NCBI RefSeq assembly: GCF_030272615.1
Contig: NC_081406.1
Coordinates: 145,490,091 to 145,554,090 of the forward strand
Direction of reading: 5' to 3'
Length of the DNA stretch: 64,000 nt
Source of the DNA: Cryptomeria japonica
Taxonomy: Eukaryota > Streptophyta > Pinopsida > Cupressales > Cupressaceae
The notes under the pieces were generated by a model. It was not told where the DNA came from. It did not search any database and was given only the letters and a program-made list of their open reading frames with translations. This document shows, in pieces, positions 13,070 to 26,591 of this stretch (within the stretch, counting starts at the first letter, position 1; the number at the start of each line of letters is the position of its first letter). Position numbers and translations under genes: made by a program.

Positions 13070-13743
13070 ATTTTTGCTTATGTGGTGCTACATAGCGACA
13101 CACAAATGGTTTGGCCAACTTAGAAACAGGCTGGCCACTCGTTGGGGGCATTGGAAGGATTATTTGCCTTTACAAAAGATGAATTTTTTAATGAACTGTC
13201 TGGGCCTTTATTTGTGTACTTAAATTTTAATTATATAGTAAAAGTTAATTAAGTATAATCAATGAATATATTGTAGTAAATTCATTCACGAATGGTCGTT
13301 GGATGTTAGAAGATCAACGACAAAACTCTATCTCGGACCGAGGTTGTGAAGCATAAAAAATGTTTAGAATATTTCTGGAAATCCGTGACACGTGTCGGTG
13401 TGATCGGTAGTGTTCATTAAAATTAATAAAACTTTGAGACTACGTTGACTATTGTACGAATTGTATCATTTTTTCTTTGAGGGTTTTGATTAACTGAAGT
13501 TTTCTTTGGACTAACTAGCTAATAGTTAACTGGGGAGATTTCAGATTTAGAAATGAGATTGAGGGACGCAACAGAGTCTGCTAGCGCCAGTCTATGACCT
13601 ATACATATTCGCCAGTGCAAATCCAAGATTCAAATTTTGGGTAAAATACCGAATACATATACTTTCATTGTAAAACCTAGGGTTTAAGATCTACTTTTTT
13701 TAGCTTGTGTAGCTGTAGTACCATCTTTTAACCATTACCATCG
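13070..13743 (+). other. Non-coding leader upstream of the 13.7 kb ORF
   Basis: No gene is seen. Near 13568 the sequence CGCAACAGAGTCTGCTAGCG resembles an LTR end followed by a primer-site-like stretch, but no matching LTR was found downstream of the ORF, so I do not call one. Confidence 0.3.
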
Positions 13744-16700
13744 ATGGGCAAAATGAAAAGCACAACAACAGGAAATATAGACTATACCAAAGTAACCGAA
13801 CTGGTTAAAACCTCAGGTTTCACTGATGAATACCATGATATTTTTGATCCCGTTCTCCATGGTAAGAAGCAAACAACACAAATTAGATTTTCATTGTAGA
13901 ATAAGTGGGAAACTAGAACTAAAAAGTTGGCAAATAGCACTAGAGGGTCAAATTGGAAAGTTTATAACCCTAAAATAGGACCAACAACAAATAAATTTGC
14001 ATTGTGGGATGTTGGATTGGGACACATGATGTTACCTCAAGTTTTCCCTTGCTTGAAAATTGTCATATTGTGCACCAAAAACTATGATGAAAGTAGAAGA
14101 GAAATTGCTAATAAGAATACCCAAAAGTAAATTTTCTCCATCACCGAGAAATAATAGCTTTTTGGACATAGGGCTTGGAGTAGAAAACTCATACGTCCAC
14201 ATTGACCTAGAAAATTTTGCAGAGAAATATGAAGTTGTCAGTGAAAATGAGAGATAGATTTGTCAAAGGTATAATAGTTGATGGTGCCATCTTGGATCAC
14301 AACCATAAGTCTCCTTATAATGTTGATACTTTTGTGCCATGGGTTAAGGATACTATTGCCTTGCTAACATTTTGTCTCGGATTAGAAAGTGATAGGACAG
14401 TGGGTGCAAGCCTTCTTCAAATGATATTTAATATCCATTGTATTCCTCAACCAATCAAATATAATTTTGTTGAACACGTTGTTCAATCCATGCACAATCA
14501 ATTTGTAATGATTAAAGGAGATAACTCTAAGATATTTAGGTCCTATTTGTGTCATCTTCTTTAGCAAAATTTCATGGAATGTTCAAGACCAACAAGCTTG
14601 AGATTTGGGTGTACAAGAAAGACAAGGATATAACAGTGGCTCCAATATATGAATGGGCACCTAAGATAAGGATGCATGATAAAAGAGGGAACTACACCCA
14701 TTTTGTAGACTTCTTTTTGGCACCAATGTATCATGAAATTACAGACACTCCAATGCCTAGATTGCCTGTGTCTTGTAGAGATTGCATTCAACACGGATTT
14801 GAAATACAATTGGCGGACTAGTTCCTCATGGAAGAATATACAATGTTAAGGTTTTATGGAGCACGAGTACAACCCCACAAACTTCCAATACATGTGACAG
14901 AGAGGGTTTTTGCATTGGAATATATATGGCAGATGGAGACTGCAGATGAACTATTCTATGACCAGCAAAAGAAGACCATATTGCCTTCGTTACCTTTCTC
15001 ATGTGGAGGGTTCACATTTGAGAGAAAATCATTTAACGTGGCACATAATTTTTTGGAGATTTTTAATTTTGATGCTGATAGTTATCGACAGTATGACCCA
15101 TGTAGGGTCATTCTGAAAAGGCTTCGAAGAATCTGAACTCTGCAACCAAATTTCAACATGAAAGTAAACCATTGCTAGAATTGTTGAAAAACAGGGACTC
15201 CTGGGATGTGGTAAAAAAAGTGATGGAGGAAACTATCGCTGACAAAAATATTTCAATAGAAGAATTGTCATCACAAATTATGGCACATGGAACAACAGAG
15301 CAGGGCAAATAAAACCAAAATGAAAATAGGAGGTCCGATAATTTATACCAAAAAGTTGCTCATCCATCTACAAAATCTATCCCACAAAACATAAAGACAA
15401 ATTGTGAGGACAGAAGGTGGAACAAAACCAAAATTATTGATTTTTGGACTATGAGGAAGAATCTCGATGAACCAAAGACCAGTGCAGATCTTAATGAAAT
15501 CCCAGAGGATTTCAAATTTAGCAAATTGTGGAATAATGAGCATCCCAATGAAGCATATGAAGAAAGTGACAAAGATGAGGATGAGGATGTGGCTAATGAG
15601 AATACCAATACCATAGCGACTCAAACAACTACGACATACTCTGGGTCTACAAAATTGAGTGAGTCCATGAAAGAAAAATATATCAAAGGGGAAACCCTAA
15701 TAGAAAAATTGAGTTATGAAGGTGGTGGTCTGGGTCCTCGAAAAGAAGGTGACTAGACGCCAGTGTCGACAGAACTTGTTCCAAGAAAAAATGGTGAGAC
15801 ACCAGTCATTGGAGGTGAATCATCACAGGAAGGTATTACTCATTACCCTACTTCTTATTTTGTTAAATCTTCAAATCCAGTTTATGCAAACACTCAGATT
15901 CAATCACAACCACTAGCAGAACAAGGTAATCCTATTGGTGGTGAATCAAGTGCCAGAGCAAGTGCCACTAGTGGGGAATATGGGGATATTACCCACACTC
16001 ATATTCAATCACAACTAGAACATTGGATTGGTCATGGTGTTGAATCAAATGCCACTGCCATTGGTGTGGATGGTACGAACACTCATATACATTCACAAGG
16101 TACTAACACTCATATACATTCACAACCATAACATGTTATTGGTATTGAATCAAGTGCCACTGCCATCGGTGAGGATGACATGGGTACTAGTACTAGTTAT
16201 CATGAACAAGAGAAACAATAAGAAATCTCTCACAAGAGGCCAACTGTAGAAGATATTATACACTTACAGAATCCCATGGGCAGTGATCAAGGTAGTGTGA
16301 AGAAGCGAAAGGTTATGAAAAAAATGACGAGTACAACACGAACTCTATTCATTGCCACTCAAAATCTATTGTTTGAAGCTTCAGAACAAACCCCTCAAAA
16401 GAGTCCAAAAACTCCACTTGCAAGTGACAATGGGACATGATTAGGAATGGGTGTTGTTAATCCTCAAAATGCGTTAGCTAGAAACTTAGGCATAGGTGGA
16501 GGTGCGTACATTGCTGCAAATGCTATTTCACCTTTGAAACATTCAATTGCATCAGCAACCCCAAGTTTTCATTACAACACTTATTTTGATGAATTTGTAC
16601 AAAAAACAAATATGAAGAAAGAAAAAAAGAATAAATTGAAGAGGAATGCAACTACTACAACTTCTGAGGAACAACCTACATCGAATAGGGTAAGTCCCAC

Positions 16701-18005
16701 ATATGACCCAAATAACAAAATGATAGAGTGCATGGTTGTTGTGCCCCCAGATAATAATCAAAATCTACCACAAAGTTAGATAGATCCCTCTCAATTTCAC
16801 GTTAGCACCTTCCATATAGATTTTTCCAAAGTAAAAAAAGTGGAAAAAATTAATGTGTCAAAAAAGACCAACGAAGTGGTCTACACAACATTGGTCAAGA
16901 TGGAGAGAGAGAAAAGTAAGCTGAAGAAACAAATAGAAAAGTTATAGGCAGACCTAGAAAATGAGAAAGCAACAGATAACAAGTGGATTGAATTGCAGTA
17001 AAGGATAAAAAATTATGACTCTGCATCAGCAATTACAGAGCACGAACAAATGGAGGCCTAACTAAATGAACTAAACGAAAAATTGGCTGAGAGCAAAAAA
17101 GAATTAGATAATGAAAAAGCCACTTCAACCAGATTATACAATAGTGTGGAGACTTCTGCTACCACAAACAAACATTTACAAGAGCAATTGGATCATCAGA
17201 GGGCAAAGGAAAAACAGTGGGAAGAAAAAAAAAGGAAGAAGGAAAATCAAGTGAAAAAATGGGACAAGAGTTGCAGAAGGCTGAAAATATGATTGAAACT
17301 TTGGAGAACAGAATGAAGGAAAATTCTAAAAAGACAGTGAGGTATATAAAAGAAAAAATTTGGGGGAAAATAATGTAGAGGAACGACTAGTTGTGTCAGT
17401 GGTTTCAATTGAATGAAAGTGTTAGAGGACACTATGTAAAGGTCAAGGAATACATTGGTCATAATAGAGAGGTTTGTTCAAGAGAGGAAATTGCAAAACA
17501 AATTTTGCAAACACTCTACAAAGCCAATGATAACTATTTGGCAATGAAAGGAATTTGTAGTTGCATTGATGCCTCAGTAAAGGCGTCATCTATCATTCTA
17601 AAATGTGAAAAACTATGGGAAGCAGAGGAATATTTGGCTATGGCTCCAAAAAAGGTGATGAAGCTGGATGGAAAGGAACAAAAATTGATAGAGCTTGGTT
17701 TGGCAAAGAGTGTTGACGCAAACAATCAATACATTGGAAATGTTGCTTTCAAAAAGAAGATGGAGGAGAAAATGAACAATGATGTAGAGAAGTTTCCTAA
17801 GGATAGTAGTGAGGCGAGTTTTTTGGGTTACATAGAACCATTGATAACCTTGAATGCAATATTGAATGAAAAATTGGTGTCAAATTCAAATTCCTCTTCC
17901 AAATATGAAATGATGACAAATTTGCAGGTTTCTTACCATACCTTACAACAAATTAGACTTCCATCAGATGCAGAGTGGAGCACCCTACAAAAACTTACAT
18001 GGTAA
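13744..18005 (+). pseudogene. Decayed ~1,400-codon ORF of a pol-less retroelement (ORF2-like)
   Basis: The ATG at 13744 opens frame 1. Frames then change near 14100, 14230, 14560 and 15120. From 15120 to 17292 a single frame continues through stops at 15301, 15754, 16129 and others, and the last part (17391-18005) lies in a third frame. Order: N-terminal globular domain (FLDIGLGV, AILDHNHKSPYNVDTFV), then YGARVQPHKLPIHVTERVFA (14850-14910), which parallels the HKLPI motif at 7540-7600. An acidic Asn/Thr/His-rich middle with a short tandem repeat of TNTHIHSQ (16075-16128) follows, then a strong coiled coil (16880-17290), then a helical C-terminus ending SDAEWSTLQKLTW. No pol motifs are seen. 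Role unknown, probably a structural or accessory protein of a non-autonomous LTR element. Confidence 0.6.
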
Positions 18006-18477
18006 TTTCATAATATGTATTATCAACATAGGCCATCCCAAAGATGTAAATTGTACCACAATGCCATGCAAACTTGCTTCTATGAAAGAGATAATATAAA
18101 TTACAATTTATTATGTCTTCTATGACTATGTAACTTTGTTTTAACCTGATCTTCATTTTAATTTTTAAAGGATTTTGAGAAATGTTATTTCAGTGGGGTT
18201 TTGTGTAATTGGATTATATTTTACCTTCCCATATGCAATGACAACTTGTAAACTAAATGACATATTCACTTTCAGCTGAAAAATAAACAACATATTCACT
18301 TTAAGATCCAAGTAATGAGAAGTAGAACAAATAAAATTTATCCCATCATGGATACTAGAGTTAATAAATGTATATATGTATACATATATATGTAATATGC
18401 AGTTGTCAAAAAAAAAGTGCATCTCCAATTAAAAATGGATCTTTTGCTTTGTAAGTTTGTTCAAAAAGCTCTCTACC
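18006..18477. other. Gene-free AT-rich interval between converging ORFs
   Basis: The plus-strand ORF ends at 18005 and a minus-strand relic ends at 18478. A TATATGTATACATATATATG-type run lies at about 18371-18392. Nothing else is supported. Confidence 0.5.
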
Positions 18478-19740
18478 TTAGTACCTAGCAGGCCCCTGCC
18501 CAAGAAATTGTTTGACTTGCGTCATATAATCAATCTTATATTGATCATGCACTATCGCCACAATCTTGCAAAACTCGAGCATCCAATACTCAATGGAGTA
18601 AAGTTTGTCCAACATAGAATTCAACACTCCCATGTTTATAAAACCAAAATTATCATATCCTCTTGTTGCTTGTCTAACATTAAGGAAAAAATTAGACCTC
18701 CAGATTGAAAATCTCTTCAACTCCCCTTTTGATGTCAAAATAGGAGGAACCTATATTAGTTGGTCATCATAAAACCTTGCCAACTGAATAAACTTGTCAT
18801 GCAAAAATATATAATTTTATAGAATATTGCACAACTCGTCAAATTTTTCAATAATTTTCAAAATGGAATTGTCTGTAATATCATCCAAATTTGCATGTTC
18901 CAGCAACAATTGTAAATATTTGATTTGAGGATACCAGTTTTAAGTAGCATCTCAATCTAACTATTTCCTTGACATGAGACTCATTCATTGTATTATGCAA
19001 TTCTTTATAAGTCACCCAAATGAGTTCAACAACATCATAGATGTGGGTTATCCTATGTTCACATAGATTTATAGCCATCACAGATGAATCTATGATTGGT
19101 AGTGTGGAAACAGAAGGGTGAAGCAACAAGGTATTATTCTCTTCTACCAAATCATTGAATCTCTTCTCCTCATCATCATTTGAACTTTAATGAGCCACTT
19201 TTCTCCTTTTGAGCTCATCTTCCAACCTTTCTACTTCAGCCTTGAGTGCCTTTATCTCATGTGACAAGGTACTATTCTATTCAACTAGATCACTGACTCT
19301 CTTCTCTTCATCATTGTTTGAAATTTTTTGAGCCACTTTACTCCTTTTGAGCTCATCTTCGAACCTTGATACTTCATCCTTGAGAACCTTTATCTCCTAT
19401 GACAAGGAATTATTCTCTTCAACCAAATAACCGACTCTCTTCTCTTCATCATCATTTGAACTTTTTTGAGCCACTTTTCTCCTTTTGAGCTCATATTCCA
19501 ACCTTACTAATTCATCCTTGAGCGCCTTTATCTCCTATGACAAGGTGTTATTCTTTTCAACCAAATCACTTACTCTCTTCTCTTCATCATCTTTTGAACT
19601 TTTCTCAGCCACTTTGCTCATTTTGAGCTCATCTTCCAACCTTGCTACTTCAGCCTTGAGCGCCTTTATCTCCTGAAGTGAACTTGAAGCAGCAGAAGAA
19701 GTTGAAGTAGGATGTGGAGAAGGTAGGAGTGACACCACCT
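18478..19740 (-). pseudogene. Minus-strand coiled-coil relic, probably C-terminal half of an ORF2-like protein
   Basis: Reading leftward from 19740, the protein starts Ser/Pro/Thr-rich (MVSLLPSPHPTSTSSAASSS). It then enters four tandem 46-residue coiled-coil units of the type EIKALKAEVARLEDELKMSK...DDEEKRVSDLVE. The units share one frame interrupted by stops at their junctions. After the repeats a helical region follows (19150-18881, then 18738-18478: LYSIEYWMLEFCKIVAIVHD). The layout, a low-complexity stretch then coiled coil then helical C-terminus, is that of the other pol-less ORFs here. The N-terminal domain is not visible upstream. Identity is inferred from architecture only. Confidence 0.5.
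19165..19690 (-). repeat. 138 bp coding minisatellite (four copies)
   Basis: GAGCTCAT recurs at 19211, 19349, 19487 and 19625, exactly 138 bp apart, so each unit encodes 46 residues of coiled coil on the minus strand. The period is a multiple of three and the heptad pattern is kept, so the array expanded as coding sequence. Confidence 0.93.
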
Positions 19741-21083
19741 TATTATACTCCTACAACGATTTTTCATTTTTCATTTTGAAGTTTTAACTTACTCAAATCT
19801 TATATAAGCTTGTTAACATCTGCCTATGAAGTCATTGTCTCTTTCTATCAATTTTGGAATTTTGCATTTGATTGGTCTTAAATTTATTGGATTGGTGTTC
19901 ATTTATTCCCTTTTCTAGTTTGTCTTGTGAAAAGGAAAAATATTTTTGAGAGTATGAATCAATTTCAGGACTTGACCTTGTGATAGGTCCTTGTTTAAAA
20001 ATCCTATTTGCAAATAGTGCAATTTATTCATGTCTATGGATTCATGATGTTCCTATTTGTATATCATATTTTTCATGATTTTTATTTTGACCCATAAAGA
20101 ATAGGTTATCTATGTGCATTAAGGGGGAGTGGCTCTCTATGGGGGTTGAGGCCCTAAGTGGCTACCAAGATAACCCATAAGAGAGTAGATTAATAAGTTA
20201 TAACATTAATAATAAAAATGGCTGGGTTTTACACACCAATAAGATAATGTTTTGTGCCCTGCTCATGGCTGCATGTGCTCATATAGACAGAGGATGAGAT
20301 TAGGAAGGCTTGTTCATCTGAAGAGACATTGGAGATGGCATGTTATGAAATAATTTGTCTTCATGAAAGGATTGTATAGTACCACATGAGTTCTTAGTGG
20401 GGGTAGGGGTCTAGAGTTAGGAGAGGGTCAGACTATGAGGGTAACTCATGAGATGCTATGCGATGCCACTCTCTCCTTATGTACCCTTATATTTTATTGT
20501 GTGTGTGGAAGACTCTAGGTGTATTTTGTTAGTTCATTGAAGGTTTTGATTGTTATTCTTTCTTTGGAAGTCTTTTTGGATGTTCTTTTGATGTTTCTTT
20601 GGTTGTTATCCTTACTTCCTTATCTTGTGCAGTGGTATCTTGTGTATCTTGGTTGTGGTTTGTGTTCAGTTATTTTATTTTTTAGCCTTCTTGTTTGTTG
20701 TTTGAGGCCTTGTGTCTATCTCCAACACGAGGAGTGGAACTCTGAGTTCCACATGGTCGGGTGGTAGTGTTGACCATCCATTGAGGTTTTGGAGTTCTTG
20801 TTCATGAATTGGTAAATTAATTTTACCTTGTATTCTAGTGTTTTTGCAATCATATGTAGATTATTCTACCATTGTGATATATTTGTCATGTATCTCCCAT
20901 AAATGTTGTAAGAGAACATGTAATTGTATATTTGTATTTGTAATTGGATATTCCTAGTGGAAGATTTGTAGTATGACTATTTTGACATAGGTATTTGTAA
21001 TAATGGATATCTTGTAAGTGGTTGTTCTCATGTAGATTATATGTATGTTCTTAATCATCATGAAGCTTATCCTAGGAATCTTT
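19741..21083. other. Gene-free interval
   Basis: No supported gene. A purine-rich AAGGGGGAGT sits near 20122. One 82-codon frame (20519-20767) is hydrophobic and unconvincing. The right end abuts solo LTR F. Confidence 0.45.
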
Positions 21084-22633
21084 TGATAGTTCTGATACTT
21101 AATATAAGTATAGATCCAATAGCTAACAAGATGAGAGGGGGGGGGGGTGAATCATACAAACTTAATCATCCATAAAACATCAGATTCAACCTCGGTAACA
21201 TATATTTCAATAATATAACCAAAACTGTTAAACATGCAAACTCAAAAGCATATAAATATCATAAACCTCATAACACCAGATTTAACGTGGAAACCCAAAT
21301 AAGGAAAAACCACTGTGGGATTTTGGACCTACTAAGAAATATACTCTTCTAGAGTATGCGAGGTTAAAAGCAAATCCTGTTAAAGATTACAAACACATTG
21401 CTAGATGTGACCCGGTTAAGGGATTTCCCTCATATCTGTTAGGATCTTCACCTTGTTAGAAGTGACCTTGTTAAAGGATTTCAAACACTCAATCAAAATG
21501 TCACCTTTTTAGAGGGTTTTACAAATAAGACTGTTAAGTCCACTCGGTTAAGATATTTTCTGTCACTTTCACAAAATAACAGTAATAAAATCTATCTGCA
21601 GCTTCACATCTAAAATGCTAAAGCAGATTCCTATTTGTTCAATACAATCTAGACATAGAACTAATCTTGTCTATCTGCTGGGCTTCTATACTCTGTTATT
21701 CAAACAGGTCTTCAAGCTTCTGTGCTCGATAATCACTATGTAGCATCCCTGTGCATACACTTGCCCGCATACATTGTTTATCAACAGTTTTCTATTTATA
21801 AACAATTAGGTAACCGCTTAATCTCCTTGATCACATTTCCCATGATCAATCATAGCCATCAGATCTTTGATCTTGTCCAAGTTCAATGCATCTTTCGATC
21901 TGAAAATGTTTTACCCCACCTTGGAACTTGCATATTAGTCTTGGAACTTGTGCCAGGGTATTGCGGTTCAATCTGAGCTGTAGATCTTCATGCCGACTTT
22001 CCATTGCCTTAGAATCATTTAACAAACTTCATTCACGGCTCACCAATCATTTAATCAGTTCCAGCTCATCAACTTCCTTCATTAAATAACACATGCAAAC
22101 ATTTAATGCATTATGTTATAGCTTGGTTACAACTCGGTAACAACTCGATGAATATGAAACTTCACTCGGTAGACATTTCGCCTTGATTAACCGATAGCAA
22201 TAACCTTAGGTTTTACCGACTAGGTTCCTTAGGGTTTACCGACTAGGTTCTTTGCTTGATAACATAGTATAGTATTAACCTTTACATTTTACAACATATG
22301 TATGATGTTAAAACAATCTAAAACATCATGATCTCATCATTGTCTAACTCGGTACTAGTTGCCCATTGAATACCTTATTCATCCCCTTATTCATCATATT
22401 CTTTCTTGTGTCTTTTACCGACATCTTTATAATCTTCATATCATACTTCTCAAGATATGGCAACATCATACTGAATTAGAAAATCAATTTCTCGACATCA
22501 ATAACAAAATAATAATATCAAGACAATAAAACATCCTTAATCAGTTATATCCATAATCATCAACAACCTTCTCAATATCCTTATGAAATGCCAACAATCT
22601 TTCATTGTCTGTTATAATGCAATATTGCCAACA
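21084..22633 (-). mobile_element. Solo LTR 'F' (1,550 bp), TSD TCTTT
   Basis: The plus-strand ends are TGATAGTTCTG and ATTGCCAACA, flanked by TCTTT on both sides (21079-21083 and 22634-22638). It has the same landmarks as LTRs A-D: GAGAGGGGGGG...GTGAATCA near 21133 and ACGTGGAAACCCAA near 21280, then repeated GGTTAAGG / GTTAGAGG-type motifs. These place its transcriptional direction on the minus strand. No internal domain adjoins it, so it is a recombined solo LTR. Confidence 0.9.
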
Positions 22634-23645
22634 TCTTTCATTTGGTTCTTTAAAATAAATTTGGCATAGATCTTTGCATGAAGAGTTAATGATTTATGAT
22701 TAGGAGTTTATGTGATTTTATATAATGTATGAGAATTATGTGATTTGATATAATGTAATGGAATTTAGTTATTTCCATGTGATTAACTTAGTGATGTTTT
22801 GTACACGTTAGGAAGTGTTGCTTAGTAGTGACATCAAGGTGTTGACCCTTGGCACTAGGTTTTTGTCATTAATGTCAAAAGGTACACTTTCATCTGGAAG
22901 TGATTAGTATCATAGTATTACTCTTCTTGGCATAAGTGAATGGTAGCAATGAACATCTTGAAAATTACATGACTTGGCGCAGTGGCAGTGTAACAATGAT
23001 ATCTTGATTACATGAGCATCATTTAGTACGTTGTTTTTCATCACATGATCTTGGCTACAAGTACACACTAATTCTATGTTGTCACTCATAAGGCATTGTT
23101 ATTTGAGTTATACCTATGTGATATTCATTATATTAATGCTTTATTTATCCTTATTACTACAAAGAATTGATGATGTTTTATCATGTCCTTTATAACAGCA
23201 TTGGTTACTTATTCTAAACAAGGTTGATAAAGTCTTTAATATCTTGGAGAACTACAAGGTTATTAATGTGTCAAGCAAACAAGATATGGTATAAGGATGT
23301 ATTTGAGATCTTTAATGACAAGGTGTTTATAAAGTCACCTTTAGTAATAATGTTATCACTATGCATAGGTTCTATGAGGAATTCTTATGAGATAAGGTTA
23401 TAAAGTCATTTGTGATATAAATTCCATTGAAATAAACTTCATATGGGACAACATATAAAGTTTTCAAGATGACACCACATTGGATATATTGTGAATTAGA
23501 TTTTACAAAGGATTAATCTTTGTTTGTTTTCTCAAATACATTTTATCTTATCTTCAAACCCTATCCTAGGGCACAACTGTGAGATCTTGGCACAGTTTCT
23601 GCAGATTGGTATTTGGACATTTATGAAGCATGAAAACAACTACAT
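22634..23645. other. Gene-free AT-rich interval
   Basis: After the TSD copy of LTR F there is about 1 kb of AT-rich sequence without open frames or clear repeats, ending in TACAT, the base pairs just outside LTR J. Confidence 0.5.
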
Positions 23646-26189
23646 TGTAATGCCCACCAAAATACCCTAGAGAAATAAAGCAACTAACATACTAATGGAG
23701 ACAATATATATTTTTTAAAACAACATCTAATGCAACACATATCTTCATCTATAAATTGCATCCATTAATATCTAATCATTACGAACATGAATCATAGCAC
23801 ATAAAACTAATTAAGAAAGCAGAATAACATAACATCACTATTTTCTCCCCAGGGTATCTCAACGTTATTACTTATATTACCAACATAAGCAATAACAATC
23901 TACTCATTTCCATTACCACATTCAAGATATTCATTATCAATGCAATACACTTAATTCCTATCTTTCATGATATGCAACTCACTATCTTTTATTCTAACAT
24001 GATATGTTATACTTTCAATGCAAACCAATTCCATAAGTTCCTAATCCCTTATCCAATTATTTTACAACCATTATCACATTTCCTTTTACCAATATTACCT
24101 AAATGCAAAGTGCAATGAACATAACTCCATTCATCAATCAACATCTTAAAAGCTATACATGATTCCTTATTCCTTGCTATCCTTTAAAATGAACATAAAT
24201 ATAAATACCATCTTCATAAATACAATATCATTTACCAACCATAATTACTAAATTATGACAACTCCATTCACATGAATTAATTTCTAACCATAACAAGAAT
24301 TCCATTACAAACATCCAATAATCTTCACAACCATCTAATGACACGAATCCATTTCTTTTCAAGTATAAATGTATAATACATCTCAATGTTCATTTCTACA
24401 ATCATATGTCAAGTCCCAAGGCAACATCCACTATAAAAAATACATGATCTATACATCAAGAGCATAGCTCTCCTAATACATAATCTCATCTACACCTTTT
24501 ACAAGATAAATACATTACAAATAACATAATATCAATTACATCCATCTTCTGCAATAATCATCCATAAGCTGCAATAAGGAAGCATCCAAATCCATGCACA
24601 AAGAAACCAACAAAGACATCCCAATGGAAGAAGGCATCAACCACCCAACCATGTGGAACCAAAGGAATCACCCCCTGTGCTAGGAGATGACACAAGGTCC
24701 CAACATACACTCTAGACCTAAGCTGACACCTTACAACCAAAGAGACTCAACAACTCAAGCACTAAAACAATACATAATCATAAGTCAATCACAAGGCAAT
24801 CACAAAAATAAACTCCTAGAGGCATTTCAATCAATCAAGATGTAAGCAATCAACAAGCAAAGGACACATGTAGGAGTTGAGTGTCATCACATGCTATCCT
24901 CCAAAAACATAGAAATCACTACCCTGAAAGACATAATCCTAATAGACATGTGGAGCCATGTCAACCCATGAGAGAATCAAGGAAGATTGAATTGCCATCA
25001 CAATGGCCTTCCCAAGCTTATGAATCCTAATTACCCAACCCATCTAATTAATTATTAGTGTTATCACTTGTTTACGATAAGGAAAACTTCCAATGTGCCC
25101 TAGCGATCTAGATTCTAAGCATCCTTACAAGGAACCTCCTAGCAACCTATCTCTGATGACACCGGTCATCACATGAAAGCCCACTCCCCCTAACACGTTC
25201 CAAAACAACAACTACAACAACTAGAAGGCTCATAGAAATATCCAAAAGAATCCATAAGAAACTCATATGCATTCAAAGCCATCTATAACAATCAAGAGCC
25301 TCAATGCAAAATAATGAATCAAAAGCCATCTCAAGGGTAAGCAAAATCTTCCATAAACATGAAATAATCCTCTACAACAAGGCTCATCAACTTGCTGGGG
25401 AAAACACAAAGCAAAGACCTCATAATCACAGTGTATCAATAATTGAAGAAGCATAAAACCACTATGAAAAGGCATATCAATTTGTCGAAGCATAAAACCA
25501 TATCAAATAAAATACAATGCTGGAAAAACACCAGAAAATCTCAACATAAGCCTTTGGTACAAGAAAAGATTCAGAAAAACTAGAAGAAACTAAAAAAACT
25601 AACAAAAACAATCAATCTGAGTAGATTACCGCATTTGTGATGTAGTGTCACACATTTGCCAAACCCTGCAATGCATATACAAGATTTTATAGTGCATTCA
25701 CAAATTCATACAGTGCATCTGATAATTTTTGAAGCACATATATTAAAAGACAATGCATTCTTTAACAATTAGTGCATATGATGAACAAAAAGACATATTT
25801 AACCAATGAAACAACACATAAGAAATATACTGTAGCACATTTGACTTAATTTTTAGCGCGTTTGTCCAAAATCAAGCATGGATAAATAAAACTTTTGGCA
25901 AGAAAATAAAATCCAAAGGATCATGAAAAAATCTCAAATAAGGGCTCAAAAGAGATGCCTAGGCTAAACGAAGTAAATAAAATAATCAAAATACAAAACC
26001 ATATCCAATAAAGAGAGTAAATGCAAAACATAGCTTAATAGCTTTCGACAAAACTTTCTCAGAAAATAACTCACAGAGAGCCTAACAAGGCCCAATAACT
26101 CATTCATTTATTTTTTCAAACCAAGATAGAACTCAGGGAACCAATACTCACATATTCAAATTCACAGACACATATTTCAAAGCTGTCTA
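23646..26189 (-). repeat. LTR J, outer left segment
   Basis: This 2.5 kb of AT-rich, A-biased sequence has no supported gene. It runs from the TGTAATGCCC terminus to the GTCTA target site of LTR C. Scattered short frames on both strands have no protein character. Confidence 0.7.
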
Positions 26190-26591
26190 TGTTAGTCCCA
26201 ACTGGTGCTGAGAGGGGAGGGGTGAATCAACACTTTACCGGTTATAACATAATTAAAATCCTTTTACTCAAGTCTATACTAACTTAATATTTTATCCACA
26301 CAAACATTTATTGCAGGGAAAACATGCATACATGAAAATAAACACAATAACACCAAGATTTATCTCGTGGAAACCCAAATAGGAGAAAACCACAGTGTGA
26401 GTAGAAATTCACAAAATTTGCACTTTTCTGGAGTACACCCGGTGAGGAGCCATCCTTGTTAGGAGATTATAAAGACAGTGTTAGGTGCCACCCGGTTAAG
26501 GGATTTTCTTTAAGGCCCGTTAGAACCTTTACCCGATAATCATTTGAGATGTCACCCAGTTAAGGGATTTTACAAAGGGACCTGTTAAAGT

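Noticed and set aside
13070-13572. Short LTR upstream of the 13.7 kb ORF
   Set aside because: There are CAACA-like end and primer-like words, but no second copy and no target-site duplication.
19165-19690. Possible CRISPR-like regular array
   Set aside because: There are no spacers; the whole 138 bp unit repeats and codes for coiled coil.
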